Assembly: GCF_039729195.1 (NCBI RefSeq)
Contig: NZ_CP155796.1
Location: 5,270,001 to 5,334,000 of the forward strand
Reading direction: 5' to 3'
DNA: 64,000 nt
DNA from: Mycobacterium sp. DL
Lineage (GTDB): Bacteria; Actinomycetota; Actinomycetes; Mycobacteriales; Mycobacteriaceae
Positions 34,318 through 44,681 of this stretch are shown in pieces (positions within the stretch are counted from its first letter, which is position 1; the number at the start of each line of letters is the position of its first letter). The notes beneath the pieces were generated by a model. It ran no database searches, was not told where the DNA came from, and saw only the letters and a program-made list of their open reading frames with translations. Position numbers and translations under genes: made by a program.

Positions 34318-35917
34318 CCGGGGTGGCGAGCCGGATCGGCTCGTCGTAGCCCCGCAACGTCACCGTGTCGCCGAGTCCCCAGCGGGCACTCTCCGTCTCG
34401 GTCGCGTTGCTCACGACAGCTTCTGATGCCACCAGTCGCAGTGTCTCGTTCTTCGCGAGCTCGCACAGTCGTGCCGCTTCGTTGACCGGCTCCCCGATGA
34501 CCGTGTACTCGAACCGTTCCCGGGCGCCCACATTGCCGGCGACCACAGTGCCCGCCGCGACGCCGATTCCCGCCTCACATTCGGGTACCTCCTCGCGCAG
34601 CCGCCGGCCGATCGCCCGGGCCGCGGCGAGCGATTCGTCCTCGGGATGTTCCAGTGACACAGGCGCTCCGAAGACCGCCAGCACCGCGTCGCCTTCGAAC
34701 TTGTTCACCAGCCCGTGGTAGCGGTCGACCTCCTCGACGATCACCGCGAAGAACCGGTTCAGCAACTCGACCACCTCGGCCGCCGGCAAGCTGGTGACCA
34801 GCTTCGTGGAGCCGATGACATCGACAAAAATGACTGCGGCGTAACGTTCTTCGCCGCCGAGCTCGGGTTGCTCCTGTTCGGCGAGCGCGGCGACCTCGCG
34901 TCCCACGTGACGGCCGAACAGATCGCGCACCCGCTCGCGTTCCCGCAGACCGTGCACCATCGAGTTGAATCCGCGCTGCAGCTGGCCCAGTTCGGTGCCG
35001 TCGAACACCACCAGGTTGGTGTCCAGGTCGCCCTGCTCGACACGGTTGAGGGCATTACGCACCACCCGCACCGGGGTCACCGTGAGCCAGGCCAGAATCC
35101 ACATCAGAATGGCCCCGAAGAGCAGGGCGAACAGTGCCAGGATCATCACCGCGACGGTGAATTGGGTGGGCGTCAGGTTGCGCTGGAGCAACGTGATGGC
35201 GGCGGCCAGGAAGATGCCGAGAACGGGCACCCCCGACCCCAGCGCCCACACCAGCATCGTGCGGCCCATCAGGCCTTCGGCGAAGCGTCGCGGCGGCTTA
35301 CCCGCCTCCAGCGCCTGGGCGGCGACCGGGCGCAACGCGAACTCGGTGAACAGATAACAGCTCGCAGACACGACGATGCCGGGGAAGCTGACCCCCAGTA
35401 ACCACTTCGCGATGAACTCGCTGTCATGCAACCCGTAGAGCGTGGTGAGCAGGATCGTGCCGAGACCCCACAGTGCCAACAGGACTCGGGTCAGCCGCCA
35501 CGGCGCCAGGAACGTGTTCCGCTGGTCCTCGCGAGTGGGAGGACGCTCCTCGATCGCCCACCGCACGGTCTTGATCACCCGGCGGGTCGCCCAGAACACC
35601 CCGACCACCAGAGCGGTCACCAGGTAGATCGGCACCACGATGGCGGTGATCCAGCGGACCCCGGGTTCGAACACGCTGGGCGTGGGGAACGCGACGGTGA
35701 CGACCAGCGTCGCGACGCCGATTCCGATCAGGTTCGCGACCACCACGAAGATGGTGAGGATGACCTGGATGCGGACCCGCCGTCGCGCCTGGCTCTCCGA
35801 AACCCGGCCCAGGATCCAGGACCCGAACTCCGGGGTCGCCGCGACCCTGCCGCTCTGCTTGGTCACTCGTTCCAACACGCGGCCCAAGCGCTGAGCCGTC
35901 GTCCTGTTCGCGGTCAT
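34304..35917 (-). CDS. Membrane-anchored class III adenylate cyclase with HAMP domain
   Basis: A 537-residue cyclase of the Rv1318c/Rv1319c/Rv1320c type. Six membrane segments (about residues 50-277) are followed by HAMP (278-330) and a class III catalytic domain (about 350-530). Metal-binding aspartates are in [10 protein letters not shown] and the [13 protein letters not shown] loop; the transition-state Asn/Arg pair is in VNEAARL. M. tuberculosis has three such genes in tandem next to nucS; here there is only one. It makes cAMP at the membrane; the HAMP suggests signal input from the membrane domain. Confidence 0.94.
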   Translation of the reverse strand: MTANRTTAQRLGRVLERVTKQSGRVAATPEFGSWILGRVSESQARRRVRIQVILTIFVVVANLIGIGVATLVVTVAFPTPSVFEPGVRWITAIVVPIYLVTALVVGVFWATRRVIKTVRWAIEERPPTREDQRNTFLAPWRLTRVLLALWGLGTILLTTLYGLHDSEFIAKWLLGVSFPGIVVSASCYLFTEFALRPVAAQALEAGKPPRRFAEGLMGRTMLVWALGSGVPVLGIFLAAAITLLQRNLTPTQFTVAVMILALFALLFGAILMWILAWLTVTPVRVVRNALNRVEQGDLDTNLVVFDGTELGQLQRGFNSMVHGLRERERVRDLFGRHVGREVAALAEQEQPELGGEERYAAVIFVDVIGSTKLVTSLPAAEVVELLNRFFAVIVEEVDRYHGLVNKFEGDAVLAVFGAPVSLEHPEDESLAAARAIGRRLREEVPECEAGIGVAAGTVVAGNVGARERFEYTVIGEPVNEAARLCELAKNETLRLVASEAVVSNATETESARWGLGDTVTLRGYDEPIRLATPVSED

Positions 35918-35980
35918 CGTTGCGTCAGCCTAGTGACAGGGGCGGGTTTGCAAGCTTGTTCGACGTTTAAGGTGGTGCGG

Positions 35981-36652
35981 GTGCGTCTCGTGATCGCCCA
36001 GTGCACCGTCGACTATGTCGGTCGGCTCACCGCCCATCTGCCCTCGGCCCGACGGCTGCTGCTGTTCAAGGCCGACGGCTCGGTGAGCGTGCATGCCGAC
36101 GACCGTGCCTACAAACCGCTGAACTGGATGTCACCGCCGTGCTGGCTGGTCGAAGAGGCCGGTGGCGCCTCCCCGGTGTGGGTGGTGGAGAACAAGGCCG
36201 GCGAACAACTCCGCATCACCGTCGAGGACATCGAGCACGATTCGAGTCACGAGTTGGGTGTCGATCCGGGGCTGGTGAAGGACGGTGTCGAGGCCCACCT
36301 GCAGGTGCTCCTCGCCGAACACGTCGAGTTGCTCGGGGCGGGATACACATTGGTCCGTCGCGAGTTCATGACCCCGATAGGGCCGGTGGACCTCCTCTGC
36401 CGCGACGATCAGGGTCGTTCAGTGGCCGTGGAGATCAAGCGCCGCGGCGAGATCGACGGGGTCGAACAACTCACCCGCTACCTCGAGCTGCTCAATCGCG
36501 ACACGCTGCTGGCCCCGGTGGCCGGGGTGTTCGCCGCCCAGCAGATCAAGCCGCAGGCGCGAACCCTGGCACTGGACCGTGGGATCCGGTGTCTCATCTT
36601 GGATTACGACAAGATGCGCGGTATGGACAGCGACGAGTTCCGGCTGTTCTGA
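35981..36652 (+). CDS. nucS: Endonuclease NucS (mismatch-specific)
   Basis: A 223-residue nuclease that performs non-canonical mismatch repair in actinobacteria, which lack MutS and MutL. The N-terminal DNA-binding domain is followed by a RecB-like catalytic domain with Asp137, Glu151 and Lys153 ([15 protein letters not shown]). The C-terminal SDEFRLF fits the sliding-clamp-binding motif. The GTG at 35981 gives the usual start [11 protein letters not shown]; the long open frame upstream is antisense to the cyclase. The following small gene overlaps its stop by one base. Confidence 0.95.
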   Translation: MRLVIAQCTVDYVGRLTAHLPSARRLLLFKADGSVSVHADDRAYKPLNWMSPPCWLVEEAGGASPVWVVENKAGEQLRITVEDIEHDSSHELGVDPGLVKDGVEAHLQVLLAEHVELLGAGYTLVRREFMTPIGPVDLLCRDDQGRSVAVEIKRRGEIDGVEQLTRYLELLNRDTLLAPVAGVFAAQQIKPQARTLALDRGIRCLILDYDKMRGMDSDEFRLF

Positions 36653-36945
36653 TGGCGCGCAGGCGGGCGGCGAAACGTCCTCAGAATCCGCTGCCCGCGC
36701 CGCGGCGCATCGAGGTGGGCGCCGACGGCAACGACTACGAGGTCCGACCGGTGGCAGCGGCGAGGGCGACGAAGGTCTATCGCTGTCCCGGCTGTGACCA
36801 CGAGATCAGGCCTGGTACAGCGCATGTGGTGGTGTGGCCGACGGATGTGGCCGGTGCATCGGAAAACGTCGATGACCGCAGGCACTGGCACACCGCGTGC
36901 TGGGCGAACCGGGCTACGCGGAGCCCCACCCGGAAGTGGTCGTGA
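36652..36945 (+). CDS. Small zinc-ribbon protein downstream of nucS
   Basis: A 97-residue basic protein equivalent to Rv1322. It has a Lys/Arg-rich N-terminus, then CPGCDHEIRPGTAHVVVW and a later HWHTACW, giving a probable CxxC...H...C zinc site. It starts within the nucS stop (TGATG), so translation is likely coupled. Its constant pairing with nucS suggests a link to DNA repair, but no function is established. Confidence 0.8.
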   Translation: MARRRAAKRPQNPLPAPRRIEVGADGNDYEVRPVAAARATKVYRCPGCDHEIRPGTAHVVVWPTDVAGASENVDDRRHWHTACWANRATRSPTRKWS

Positions 36946-36948
36946 CGG

Positions 36949-37428
36949 TCAGTGGTCGGTGCCCTCTGAAGCAGGCTCGACGAGTTCGATCAGGACACCA
37001 CCGGCGTCCTTGGGGTGCACGAAGTTGATCCGCGAGTTGGCGGTTCCCCGTCGCGGCGCGTCGTAGAGCAACCGGACGCCCTGTTCGCGCAGTCGCTCGG
37101 TGAGCGCGTCGATGTCGCTGACACGGTAGGCGAGTTGCTGCAGACCGGGCCCACGCTTGTCGATGAACTTGGCGATGGTGCAGGTGTCGTCGATCGGCGC
37201 CATCAACTGCACCTGGGCGCTGCCCATGGGTGCGCCGCGGACCGAGAGCATCGCTTCGCGGACGCCCTGGTCCTCGTTGACCTCTTCGTGCAGCACGATC
37301 ATGCCGAGATGGTCGTGATACCACTTGATGGCCACATCCAGGTCGGGCACTGCGATGCCGACGTGGTCGATGGCGGTGACCAGCGCGGTGGCCAGTACCG
37401 GACGGGCGTCAGTCTGCTCGGCGGTCAT
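36949..37428 (-). CDS. mce: Methylmalonyl-CoA epimerase
   Basis: A 159-residue VOC-fold enzyme that interconverts (R)- and (S)-methylmalonyl-CoA in propionate metabolism. Metal ligands are expected in AIDHVGIAVPDL, GLQQLAYRV and GVLIELVEP. It is 3 bases from the convergent zinc-ribbon gene and divergent from fadA4. The ATG at 37428 begins TAEQTDARPV; the very long open frame upstream is antisense to fadA4. It feeds the B12-dependent mutase, which fits the adenosyltransferase gene at 17415. Confidence 0.92.
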   Translation of the reverse strand: MTAEQTDARPVLATALVTAIDHVGIAVPDLDVAIKWYHDHLGMIVLHEEVNEDQGVREAMLSVRGAPMGSAQVQLMAPIDDTCTIAKFIDKRGPGLQQLAYRVSDIDALTERLREQGVRLLYDAPRRGTANSRINFVHPKDAGGVLIELVEPASEGTDH

Positions 37429-37521
37429 ATCGCAAAGGTAACCTAATGACATCGGTTTCGAATAGGTCGGTACGTATGTATAGCCTGACCGGAGCCGCAG
37501 GAAACCGCTTTGGAGGTAGGC

Positions 37522-38703
37522 ATGACGACGTCGGTGATTGTTGCTGGAGCCCGGACCCCGGTCGGCAAGTTGATGGGTTCGCTGAAGGACTTCTCCGGTA
37601 GTGATCTCGGCGCGGTGGCGATCGCCGGCGCGCTCGAGAAGGCAAAGATTCCGGCCTCCGCCGTCGACTACGTGATCATGGGCCAGGTGCTCTCTGCCGG
37701 CGCCGGGCAGATGCCCGCGCGACAGGCATCCGTGGCCGCCGGAATCGGGTGGGATGTGCCCTCGCTGACGATCAACAAGATGTGCCTGTCGGGTATCGAC
37801 GCCATCGCGCTCGCCGACCAGATGATCCGTGCCGGCGAATTCGACGTCGTCGTCGCGGGCGGCCAGGAATCGATGTCGCGGGCACCGCACCTGTTGATGA
37901 ACAGCCGGTCGGGCTACAAATACGGTGACGTCACGGTGCTCGACCACATGGCCTACGACGGCCTGCACGACGTGTTCACCGACCAGCCCATGGGCGCGCT
38001 CACCGAGCAACGCAACGACGTCGACCAGTTCACCCGCGCCGAGCAGGACGAATTCGCCGCGGAGTCGCACCGCAAGGCGGCCATCGCATGGAAGGACGGC
38101 GTCTACGCCGACGAGGTTGTGCCGGTGAAGATCCCGCAGCGCAAAGGCGACCCCGTCGAGTTCAGCGAGGACGAGGGAATCCGGGCCGACACCACCGCCG
38201 AGTCGCTGGCCGGACTGCGGCCCGCCTTCCGCAAGGACGGCACGATCACCGCAGGTTCGGCGTCCCAGATCTCCGACGGCGCCTGTGCGGTCGTGGTGAT
38301 GAACAAGGCGAAGGCCGAGGAGATGGGTCTGACCTGGTTGTGCGAGATCGGTGCCCACGGTGTGGTTGCCGGACCGGATTCGACACTGCAGAGCCAGCCC
38401 GCCAACGCGATCCGCAAAGCGATCGCCAAGGAAGGCATCAGTCTCGACGACCTCGACGTCATCGAGATCAACGAGGCGTTCTCGGCCGTAGCGCTCGCGT
38501 CGACCAAAGAACTCGGCCTCGACCCCGACCGGGTCAACACCGACGGGGGCGCCATCGCCATCGGGCACCCGATCGGCATGTCCGGCGCCAGGATCACCCT
38601 TCACGCGGCACTGGATCTGGCCCGTCGCGGCTCCGGCTACGCGGTGGCCGCGCTGTGCGGCGCGGGTGGCCAGGGCGACGCCCTGGTCCTGCGGCGTCCC
38701 TGA
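37522..38703 (+). CDS. fadA4: Acetyl-CoA C-acetyltransferase (thiolase)
   Basis: A 393-residue thiolase. The acylated Cys lies in [12 protein letters not shown], and the C-terminal catalytic pair is in [16 protein letters not shown] and ALCGAGGQG. The ATG at 37522 follows TTTGGAGGTAGG. Equivalent to Rv1323. It degrades or builds acetoacetyl-CoA; pairing with the epimerase suggests work on odd-chain or branched substrates. Confidence 0.95.
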   Translation: MTTSVIVAGARTPVGKLMGSLKDFSGSDLGAVAIAGALEKAKIPASAVDYVIMGQVLSAGAGQMPARQASVAAGIGWDVPSLTINKMCLSGIDAIALADQMIRAGEFDVVVAGGQESMSRAPHLLMNSRSGYKYGDVTVLDHMAYDGLHDVFTDQPMGALTEQRNDVDQFTRAEQDEFAAESHRKAAIAWKDGVYADEVVPVKIPQRKGDPVEFSEDEGIRADTTAESLAGLRPAFRKDGTITAGSASQISDGACAVVVMNKAKAEEMGLTWLCEIGAHGVVAGPDSTLQSQPANAIRKAIAKEGISLDDLDVIEINEAFSAVALASTKELGLDPDRVNTDGGAIAIGHPIGMSGARITLHAALDLARRGSGYAVAALCGAGGQGDALVLRRP

Positions 38704-38760
38704 GCCACGTTCAACGACGCAACGTAGTAGCTGGTGTCGGTTTCCGGCACAATGGCGGTC

Positions 38761-39147
38761 ATGACAGGCGTAATCGACGTTCGCAGTAGAACGGGTTGGT
38801 TCCGGTTGATCGCTTTCGCGGAGGCGGTCAGTTGGATCGGACTGCTGCTCGGCATGTACTTCAAGTACCTGGGATCCCCGCGCACCGAGGTCGGGGTGAA
38901 GGTCTTCGGTCCCGTGCACGGAGCGATCTTCGTCGCGTTCGTCGGAGCGGCGCTACTCGTCGGTATCGCCCACAAGTGGGGTCTGGTCACATGGTTGCTG
39001 GCATTGCTGGGAAGCATCGTGCCGCTGGGCAGTGTGATCTTCCTCATATGGGCTGATCGGACGGGTCGGATGGGGCCGACGACGGCCTCGGCGGGCGTGG
39101 TTGCGCCCGCTGGTCAACCAGGGAGCCCGGCACCCGAAACGACGTGA
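38761..39147 (+). CDS. DUF3817 membrane protein
   Basis: A 128-residue protein with three membrane helices and the DUF3817 pattern FRLIAFAEAVSWIGLLLGMYFKY followed by GPVHGAIFVAFVGAAL. The function is unknown. The Gly/Pro-rich tail is not conserved. A second DUF3817 gene is at 60925. Upstream in-frame alternative starts at 38752 and 38734 are possible. Confidence 0.8.
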   Translation: MTGVIDVRSRTGWFRLIAFAEAVSWIGLLLGMYFKYLGSPRTEVGVKVFGPVHGAIFVAFVGAALLVGIAHKWGLVTWLLALLGSIVPLGSVIFLIWADRTGRMGPTTASAGVVAPAGQPGSPAPETT

Positions 39148-39160
39148 CAGACTTGGTCGC

Positions 39161-40072
39161 GTGACACGTCCTCGACCCCCGATCGCGCCTGCCATGGCCG
39201 GTGCCGTCGATCTGTCAGCACTCAAGCAACGGGCCACTGCCCCAGCCGGCGACACCACGGCGCCGGGTGCGTCATCGGGCGCACCGGGCGCCTTGGAGAT
39301 CACGGAAGCGAACCTCGAGGCCGAGGTGCTGGTCCGCTCCAACGAGGTGCCGGTGGTGGTGCTGCTGTGGTCGCCGCGCAGTGACTCCAGCGTCCAGCTC
39401 GGCGAGGCCCTGGCCGGCTTGGCCGCCACCGACGGACCGAAGTGGTCGCTGGCGACGGTGAACGTCGACACGGTGCCGCGGGTGGCCCAGATGTTCGGCG
39501 TGCAGGCGGTTCCGACGGTTGTCGCGCTGGCGGCCGGTCAGCCGCTGTCGAGTTTCCAGGGGATGCAGCCACCCGAGCAGCTGCGGCGCTGGATCGACTC
39601 GCTACTCGATGCCACGGCTGGAAAGCTCAGTGGCTCAGGCGATGCCGATGAGCCCGAGCAGATTGACCCTGAGGTCGAGCAGGCGCGGATGCACCTCGAC
39701 AACGGCGACTTCGACGCCGCGGCGACGGCCTACCAGGCGATCCTGGAAGCGGACCCGAACCACGTCGAGGCCAAGGGCGCGGTACGCCAGATCAGTTTCC
39801 TGCAGCGGGCGACCTCGCATCCGCGGGATGCGGTGGCCCTCGCCGACGCTTCGCCCGAGGACATCGACGCCGCGTTCGCGGCCGCCGATGTGGAGATCCT
39901 GCAACGTGATGTCGCGGCTGCGTTCCAGCGGTTGACCGCCTTGGTCAAGCGCACGGCGGGCGACGAGCGCACCACCGTCCGGACCCGGCTGATCGAACTG
40001 TTCGACCTGTTCGATCCCGCCGATCCCGAGGTGATCGCGGGCCGCCGCAACCTCGCCAACGCCCTGTACTGA
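39161..40072 (+). CDS. Thioredoxin-fold and TPR protein (YbbN/CnoX-like)
   Basis: A 303-residue protein. Residues 45-155 form a thioredoxin fold in which the active site reads LLWSPRSDSS, so the redox cysteines are missing; cis-Pro is kept in VQAVPTVVAL. The C-terminal half has TPR-like helices (ARMHLDNGDFDAAATAYQAILEADPNHVEAKG). This matches Rv1324 and the YbbN/CnoX group, chaperone-like holdases. The GTG at 39161 is chosen. It is convergent with glgB. Confidence 0.88.
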   Translation: MTRPRPPIAPAMAGAVDLSALKQRATAPAGDTTAPGASSGAPGALEITEANLEAEVLVRSNEVPVVVLLWSPRSDSSVQLGEALAGLAATDGPKWSLATVNVDTVPRVAQMFGVQAVPTVVALAAGQPLSSFQGMQPPEQLRRWIDSLLDATAGKLSGSGDADEPEQIDPEVEQARMHLDNGDFDAAATAYQAILEADPNHVEAKGAVRQISFLQRATSHPRDAVALADASPEDIDAAFAAADVEILQRDVAAAFQRLTALVKRTAGDERTTVRTRLIELFDLFDPADPEVIAGRRNLANALY

Positions 40073-40086
40073 TCGCTGCGCCCCGG

Positions 40087-40103
40087 CCGGAACTGCGTTC
40101 CGG
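40087..40103. terminator. Bidirectional hairpin between convergent genes
   Basis: CCGGAAC (40087-40093) and GTTCCGG (40097-40103) with a 3-base loop. A related imperfect hairpin follows, GCTGGAA (40127-40133) with TTCCGGC (40139-40145). Placed between the convergent thioredoxin-TPR and glgB genes. Confidence 0.55.
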
Positions 40104-40156
40104 AGGCCCTGCACTCGAGATTCCGCGGCTGGAACGCAATTCCGGCGACAGGGACG

Positions 40157-42382
40157 CTAGGGCTGTTCGGGTGCGAACCAGAGAGCGGACAGGGGCGGCA
40201 GCACCATGACGGCGGATGCGGGCCGGCCGTGCCACGGCTCGTCGGTCGCCTCGACGGCGCCGTAGTTGCCGATGCCTGATCCGTGGTAGCTGTCGGAGTC
40301 GGTGTTGAGGACTTCGCGCCAACTACCCGTATGCGGCAGACCGAGCCGGTATCGCGAGTGCTCGGAGCCCGAGAAGTTGAACACACACGCCATCATCGAG
40401 CCGTCGTCGCCGAATCGCAGGAAGCTCAGCACATTGTTGGCCGAATCGTTGGCGTCGATCCAGGAGTAGCCCTCGGGCTGACTGTCCCGCGACCACAGCG
40501 CGCGGCTACCGCGGTAGACGCCGTTGGCGTCGGTCATCATCCGCAGGATGCCGTCGGAGAACCCGTTCTCGTCGAGCTGGAACCAGTCGACCCCGCGTTC
40601 TTCGGACCACTCGGCACGCTGGCCGAACTCCTGGCCCATGAACAGCAACTGCTTGCCGGGGTGTGCCCACTGGTAGGCGAGCAGACTTCGGATACCGGCA
40701 GCCTTCATGTGGTCGTTGCCGGGCATCCGGCCCCACAGCGTGCCCTTGCCGTGCACGACCTCGTCGTGGCTGATCGGTAGCACGAAGTTCTCGCTGAAGG
40801 CGTACAACAGTGAGAACGTCAGCTCGTGGTGGTGGTAGCTGCGGTGGATGGGGTCACGCTTGATGAACTCGAGCGTGTCGTTCATCCAGCCCATGTTCCA
40901 CTTCATCGAGAAGCCGAGTCCGCCGAGGTTGGTCGGGCGGGTGACGCCGGGCCAGGACGTGGATTCCTCGGCGATGGTGACGATGCCCGGGTTGATCTTG
41001 TGGACGGTGGCGTTCATCTCCTGCAGGAACTGCACCGCCTCGAGATTCTCCCGACCGCCGTGGATGTTCGGTGTCCAGCCGTCGGCGGGGCGCGAGTAAT
41101 CCAGGTAGAGCATCGATGCGACGGCGTCCACACGCAGGCCGTCGATGTGGAATTCCTGCAACCAGTACAGCGCGTTGGCCACCAGGAAGTTCCGGACCTC
41201 GGCGCGGCCGAAGTCGAAAACGTAGGTGCCCCAGTCGAGCTGCTCGCCGCGACGCGGATCGGCGTGCTCGTAGAGCGCGGTGCCGTCGAAGCGGCCGAGT
41301 GCCCAGGCGTCCTTGGGGAAGTGCGCAGGCACCCAGTCCACCAGCACACCGATGCCGGCGCGGTGCAGCGAGTCGACGAGGTGACGGAACTCGTCAGGTG
41401 TGCCGAACCGCGAGGACGGTGCGTAGTAGGAGGTGACCTGGTAACCCCACGAACCACCGAACGGATGCTCCGCGACGGGCAGCATCTGCACGTGGGTGAA
41501 CCCGTGAGCGACCAGGTACTCGGTGAGCTGCTCGGCCAGTTCGGTGTAGCTCAGGCCGGGCCGCCACGAGCCGAGATGAACCTCGTAGGTGCTCATCGGC
41601 TCGAAGACCGGGTTGCGCAGCGTGCGGCCGGCCATCCAGTCGTCGTCGTTCCAGGTGTACTCGCTGTGGGTGACCCGGGAGGCCGTCTGGGGCGGCACCT
41701 CGGTCGCGAACGCCATCGGGTCGGCCCGTTCGGTGACGACGCCGTCGGCGCCGTGCACCTTGAACTTGTACAGTCCGCCGACCGGGAATCCCGGCCAGAA
41801 CAACTCCCACACGCCCGTCGAGCCGAGCGCACGCAGTTGCGCCTCGTTGCCGTCCCAGTGGTTGAACTCTCCGATCAGCGTGACGCCCTTGGCGTTCGGC
41901 GCCCACACGGCGAACGAGACACCGTCGACCACACCGTCGGCGGTGGTGAAACTCCGGGGGTGGGCGCCGAGAATCTCCCAGAGGCGTTCGTGGCGCCCCT
42001 CGGAGAACAGGTGCAGGTCGATCTCACCGAGGGTGGGCAGGAACCGGTACGCATCGGCCACGGTGTGCACGTACGGGGTGTCGCCGCCGGTGTCGTAGCT
42101 GATCTCGAGGCGGTAGTCGATCAGCTTGGTGTACGGCACGGCGATGGCGAACAGCCCTGACTCGATGTGGTCGAAACGGTGGCGTTGTCCGCCGATCACC
42201 GCATCGACCGCCACGGCGTGTGGGCGGTACGCACGGATGACCGTGTGGTCGTCGTACTCGTGTGCGCCCAGCACCGAGTGCGGATCATGGTGGTCACCGG
42301 AGAGGAGCCGGTTGATGTCGGCGGTGTGGGGCCGCAGATGTGGGCTCTCGATCCGGTTCGTCAGGTTGGACGCTTTGGTCAC
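40157..42382 (-). CDS. glgB: 1,4-alpha-glucan branching enzyme
   Basis: A 741-residue GH13 enzyme that introduces alpha-1,6 branches into glycogen and into glucans built by GlgE. An N-terminal extension and CBM48 ([19 protein letters not shown]) precede the barrel. The nucleophile Asp is in [17 protein letters not shown], the acid/base Glu in [14 protein letters not shown], and the third acid in [12 protein letters not shown]. It starts 4 bases after the glgE stop, in the same operon. Equivalent to Rv1326c. Confidence 0.96.
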   Translation of the reverse strand: MTKASNLTNRIESPHLRPHTADINRLLSGDHHDPHSVLGAHEYDDHTVIRAYRPHAVAVDAVIGGQRHRFDHIESGLFAIAVPYTKLIDYRLEISYDTGGDTPYVHTVADAYRFLPTLGEIDLHLFSEGRHERLWEILGAHPRSFTTADGVVDGVSFAVWAPNAKGVTLIGEFNHWDGNEAQLRALGSTGVWELFWPGFPVGGLYKFKVHGADGVVTERADPMAFATEVPPQTASRVTHSEYTWNDDDWMAGRTLRNPVFEPMSTYEVHLGSWRPGLSYTELAEQLTEYLVAHGFTHVQMLPVAEHPFGGSWGYQVTSYYAPSSRFGTPDEFRHLVDSLHRAGIGVLVDWVPAHFPKDAWALGRFDGTALYEHADPRRGEQLDWGTYVFDFGRAEVRNFLVANALYWLQEFHIDGLRVDAVASMLYLDYSRPADGWTPNIHGGRENLEAVQFLQEMNATVHKINPGIVTIAEESTSWPGVTRPTNLGGLGFSMKWNMGWMNDTLEFIKRDPIHRSYHHHELTFSLLYAFSENFVLPISHDEVVHGKGTLWGRMPGNDHMKAAGIRSLLAYQWAHPGKQLLFMGQEFGQRAEWSEERGVDWFQLDENGFSDGILRMMTDANGVYRGSRALWSRDSQPEGYSWIDANDSANNVLSFLRFGDDGSMMACVFNFSGSEHSRYRLGLPHTGSWREVLNTDSDSYHGSGIGNYGAVEATDEPWHGRPASAVMVLPPLSALWFAPEQP

Positions 42383-42386
42383 GTCG

Positions 42387-44477
42387 TCACTCCCTACGCA
42401 GCAGTGTCAGTCGTTGGTCGGCGGGGACCTGGGGCATGTTGAGCACATGGGCCACCGCCCGGGAGGGCTCGAGGCGCACGTAATTGCCTTGGCCCCAGTG
42501 ATATTCGTCTCCGGTGATTTCGTCGCGCACCCAGAAGCGGTCCTGCTGCTCCATCCCCAGCGCAGCCATGTCCAGCCATAGCGTGCCTTCCTCGGGTCCG
42601 AACGGGTTCAGGGTCACCACCACGAGCACCTGGTCACCGGTGACCGGATCGAACTTGCTGAACGCCAGCAGTGCGTCGTTGTCGATGTGGTGGAACGTGA
42701 TGGTGCGCAACTGTTGCAGCGCGGGGTGCAGATGCCGGATCTCGTTGAGCCGGGTCAGGAACGGCTCGAGCGATTCGCCATCGGCAAGCGCGGCGTCGAA
42801 ATCGCGGGGCCGGAGTTCGTACTTCTCGGAGTCGAGGTACTCCTCGCTTCCCTCGCGGACCGCTCGGTGCTCGAAGAGTTCGTATCCCGAGTACACCCCC
42901 CAGGTTGGACTCATGGTCGCGGCCATGACAGCGCGGATCGCGAACATGCCCGGACCGCCGTGCTGGAGGCTTTCGTGGAGGATGTCCGGGGTGTTCACCC
43001 ACAGGCTCTGACGTGAGTAGTCGGCGTGCTCGGCGATCGACTCGCCGAACTCGGTCAACTCCCACTTGGCGGTCCGCCAGGTGAAGTAGGTGTAGGACTG
43101 CGTGTAGCCCAGCTTCGCCAGACCGAACAGCCGTGCGGGACGGGTGAACGCCTCGGCAAGGAACAGTACGTCGGGGTCGATGTTCTTGGCCTCGCCGATC
43201 AGCCAGGCCCAGAAGTTCGGCGGCTTCGTGTGCGGGTTGTCGACCCGGAATACCTTGACGCCGTGTGACATCCAGAACGAGACGACGCGCAGTACTTCCT
43301 CGTAGATGCCCGCAGGGTCGTTGTCGAAATTGACCGGGTAGATGTCCTGGTACTTCTTGGGCGGATTCTCGGCGTAGGCGATCGTGCCGTCGGGCAGCAC
43401 GGTGAACCACTCGGGGTGATCGCGGGCCCAAGGGTGGTCCGGTGCGCATTGCAGCGCCAGGTCCAGCGCCACCTCGAGGCCGTGGTCGCGGGCAGCGGAG
43501 ACGAACTCGTCGAAGTCCTCGATGGTGCCCAGCGCGGGGTGCACCGCATCGTGGCCGCCCTCGTCGCTGCCGATCGCCCACGGGGAGCCGACGTCGTTGG
43601 GTCCCGCGGTGACACTGTTGTTGCGTCCCTTGCGGTGCACCTTCCCGATCGGGTGTATCGGTGGCAGGTAGGCGATGTCGAATCCCATCCTGGCCACCCG
43701 GGGCAGCGCCTTGGTCGCCGTGGCGAAGGTGCCGTGGACGGGATTGCCGGCGCTGTCCCAGCCGCCGGTGGATCGCGGGAAGAACTCGTACCACGAGCTG
43801 AAGCGGGCGAGCGGGCGGTCCACCCAGACACCGTGCTGCTCGCCGCGGGTGATCAACTCCCGCAGCGGGTACTGGTCCAGCAGCTCGGTGACATCAGGTG
43901 CCAGTGCCGCGCCGGCGCGCCAGAACGGGTCGCCGGGTTCGCGAAGCCTGTCCGAGGCTGCGATCACCGGGTACCGCATCTGACGGGGCACGCCGGTGGC
44001 CGCGCGCTCCAGCAGTTTGGCCCCGACCAGCAGATCGTTGGACAACTCGCCTTCGCTCTGACCGGCCTCGAGTTTTGCGGTCACGTTCTTGCGCCACGTG
44101 GCGATCGGATCGCCCCACCCGTCGACCCGGTAGGTCCACAGCCCGACCGCGTCCGGGGCGAACTGGCCGTGGAACACGTCGGGGGTGCGGCCCTGAGCCA
44201 TCGGTGCGGTGATGGGCCGAACCCGTGGGGTGGGGTTCACTACATCCTGGATCGGCACCGGCTGAGGTGCGCGGACCCGCCCCGGCGGGTCGTCGGCCAA
44301 CGGGGGATATCCGGCACCGTGGTAGCGCACCACCAACGTGGCCGAGACCGCGTCGTGGCCCTCACGCCACACCGTGGCGGTGACCGGCACGACCTCGCCG
44401 ACGACCGCCTTGGCGGGAAACCGTCCACCGGACACCACCGGCTGAACGTCATCGATCTCGATACGACCGGCGGTCAC
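42387..44477 (-). CDS. glgE: Maltose-1-phosphate maltosyltransferase GlgE
   Basis: A 696-residue GH13 subfamily 3 enzyme that extends alpha-glucan from maltose-1-phosphate. The nucleophile Asp is in [15 protein letters not shown] and the acid Glu in [26 protein letters not shown] is characteristic. The GTG at 44477 gives the start [14 protein letters not shown] with AGGGAGAAG just upstream; a longer in-frame version to 44624 adds non-conserved sequence. In M. tuberculosis loss of GlgE is lethal through toxic maltose-1-phosphate build-up. TreS and Pep2 are not in this window. Confidence 0.96.
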   Translation of the reverse strand: MTAGRIEIDDVQPVVSGGRFPAKAVVGEVVPVTATVWREGHDAVSATLVVRYHGAGYPPLADDPPGRVRAPQPVPIQDVVNPTPRVRPITAPMAQGRTPDVFHGQFAPDAVGLWTYRVDGWGDPIATWRKNVTAKLEAGQSEGELSNDLLVGAKLLERAATGVPRQMRYPVIAASDRLREPGDPFWRAGAALAPDVTELLDQYPLRELITRGEQHGVWVDRPLARFSSWYEFFPRSTGGWDSAGNPVHGTFATATKALPRVARMGFDIAYLPPIHPIGKVHRKGRNNSVTAGPNDVGSPWAIGSDEGGHDAVHPALGTIEDFDEFVSAARDHGLEVALDLALQCAPDHPWARDHPEWFTVLPDGTIAYAENPPKKYQDIYPVNFDNDPAGIYEEVLRVVSFWMSHGVKVFRVDNPHTKPPNFWAWLIGEAKNIDPDVLFLAEAFTRPARLFGLAKLGYTQSYTYFTWRTAKWELTEFGESIAEHADYSRQSLWVNTPDILHESLQHGGPGMFAIRAVMAATMSPTWGVYSGYELFEHRAVREGSEEYLDSEKYELRPRDFDAALADGESLEPFLTRLNEIRHLHPALQQLRTITFHHIDNDALLAFSKFDPVTGDQVLVVVTLNPFGPEEGTLWLDMAALGMEQQDRFWVRDEITGDEYHWGQGNYVRLEPSRAVAHVLNMPQVPADQRLTLLRRE

Positions 44478-44681
44478 TTGGCTTCTCCCTACCACTTGAG
44501 AACATCCCGCGCGGCACAGGACGCTCGTGTTGTTCGCTGTCTCGTCGACTGCGCCGTTTGCAGTCCTCGCGCCTATACCCACCGTAGTGCGAGGCTCAAT
44601 CACGCGCGGGACAAAGCGCAGCACACACCGGATGGTGCGAACCGATCTGCACCACGTGGATCGTCAGTAAGGTGGGCGCGC

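Noticed and set aside
37429..38919. Long upstream extension of the epimerase frame
   Set aside because: It is antisense to fadA4 and contains no recognisable domain; the 159-residue epimerase is complete without it.
39354..39390. Thioredoxin active site in the TPR protein
   Set aside because: The expected CxxC is replaced by WSPRSDSS, so I do not call it an oxidoreductase.
43416..44681. Long upstream extension of the glgP frame
   Set aside because: It is antisense to glgE; similarity to known glgP begins at GTG 44682.
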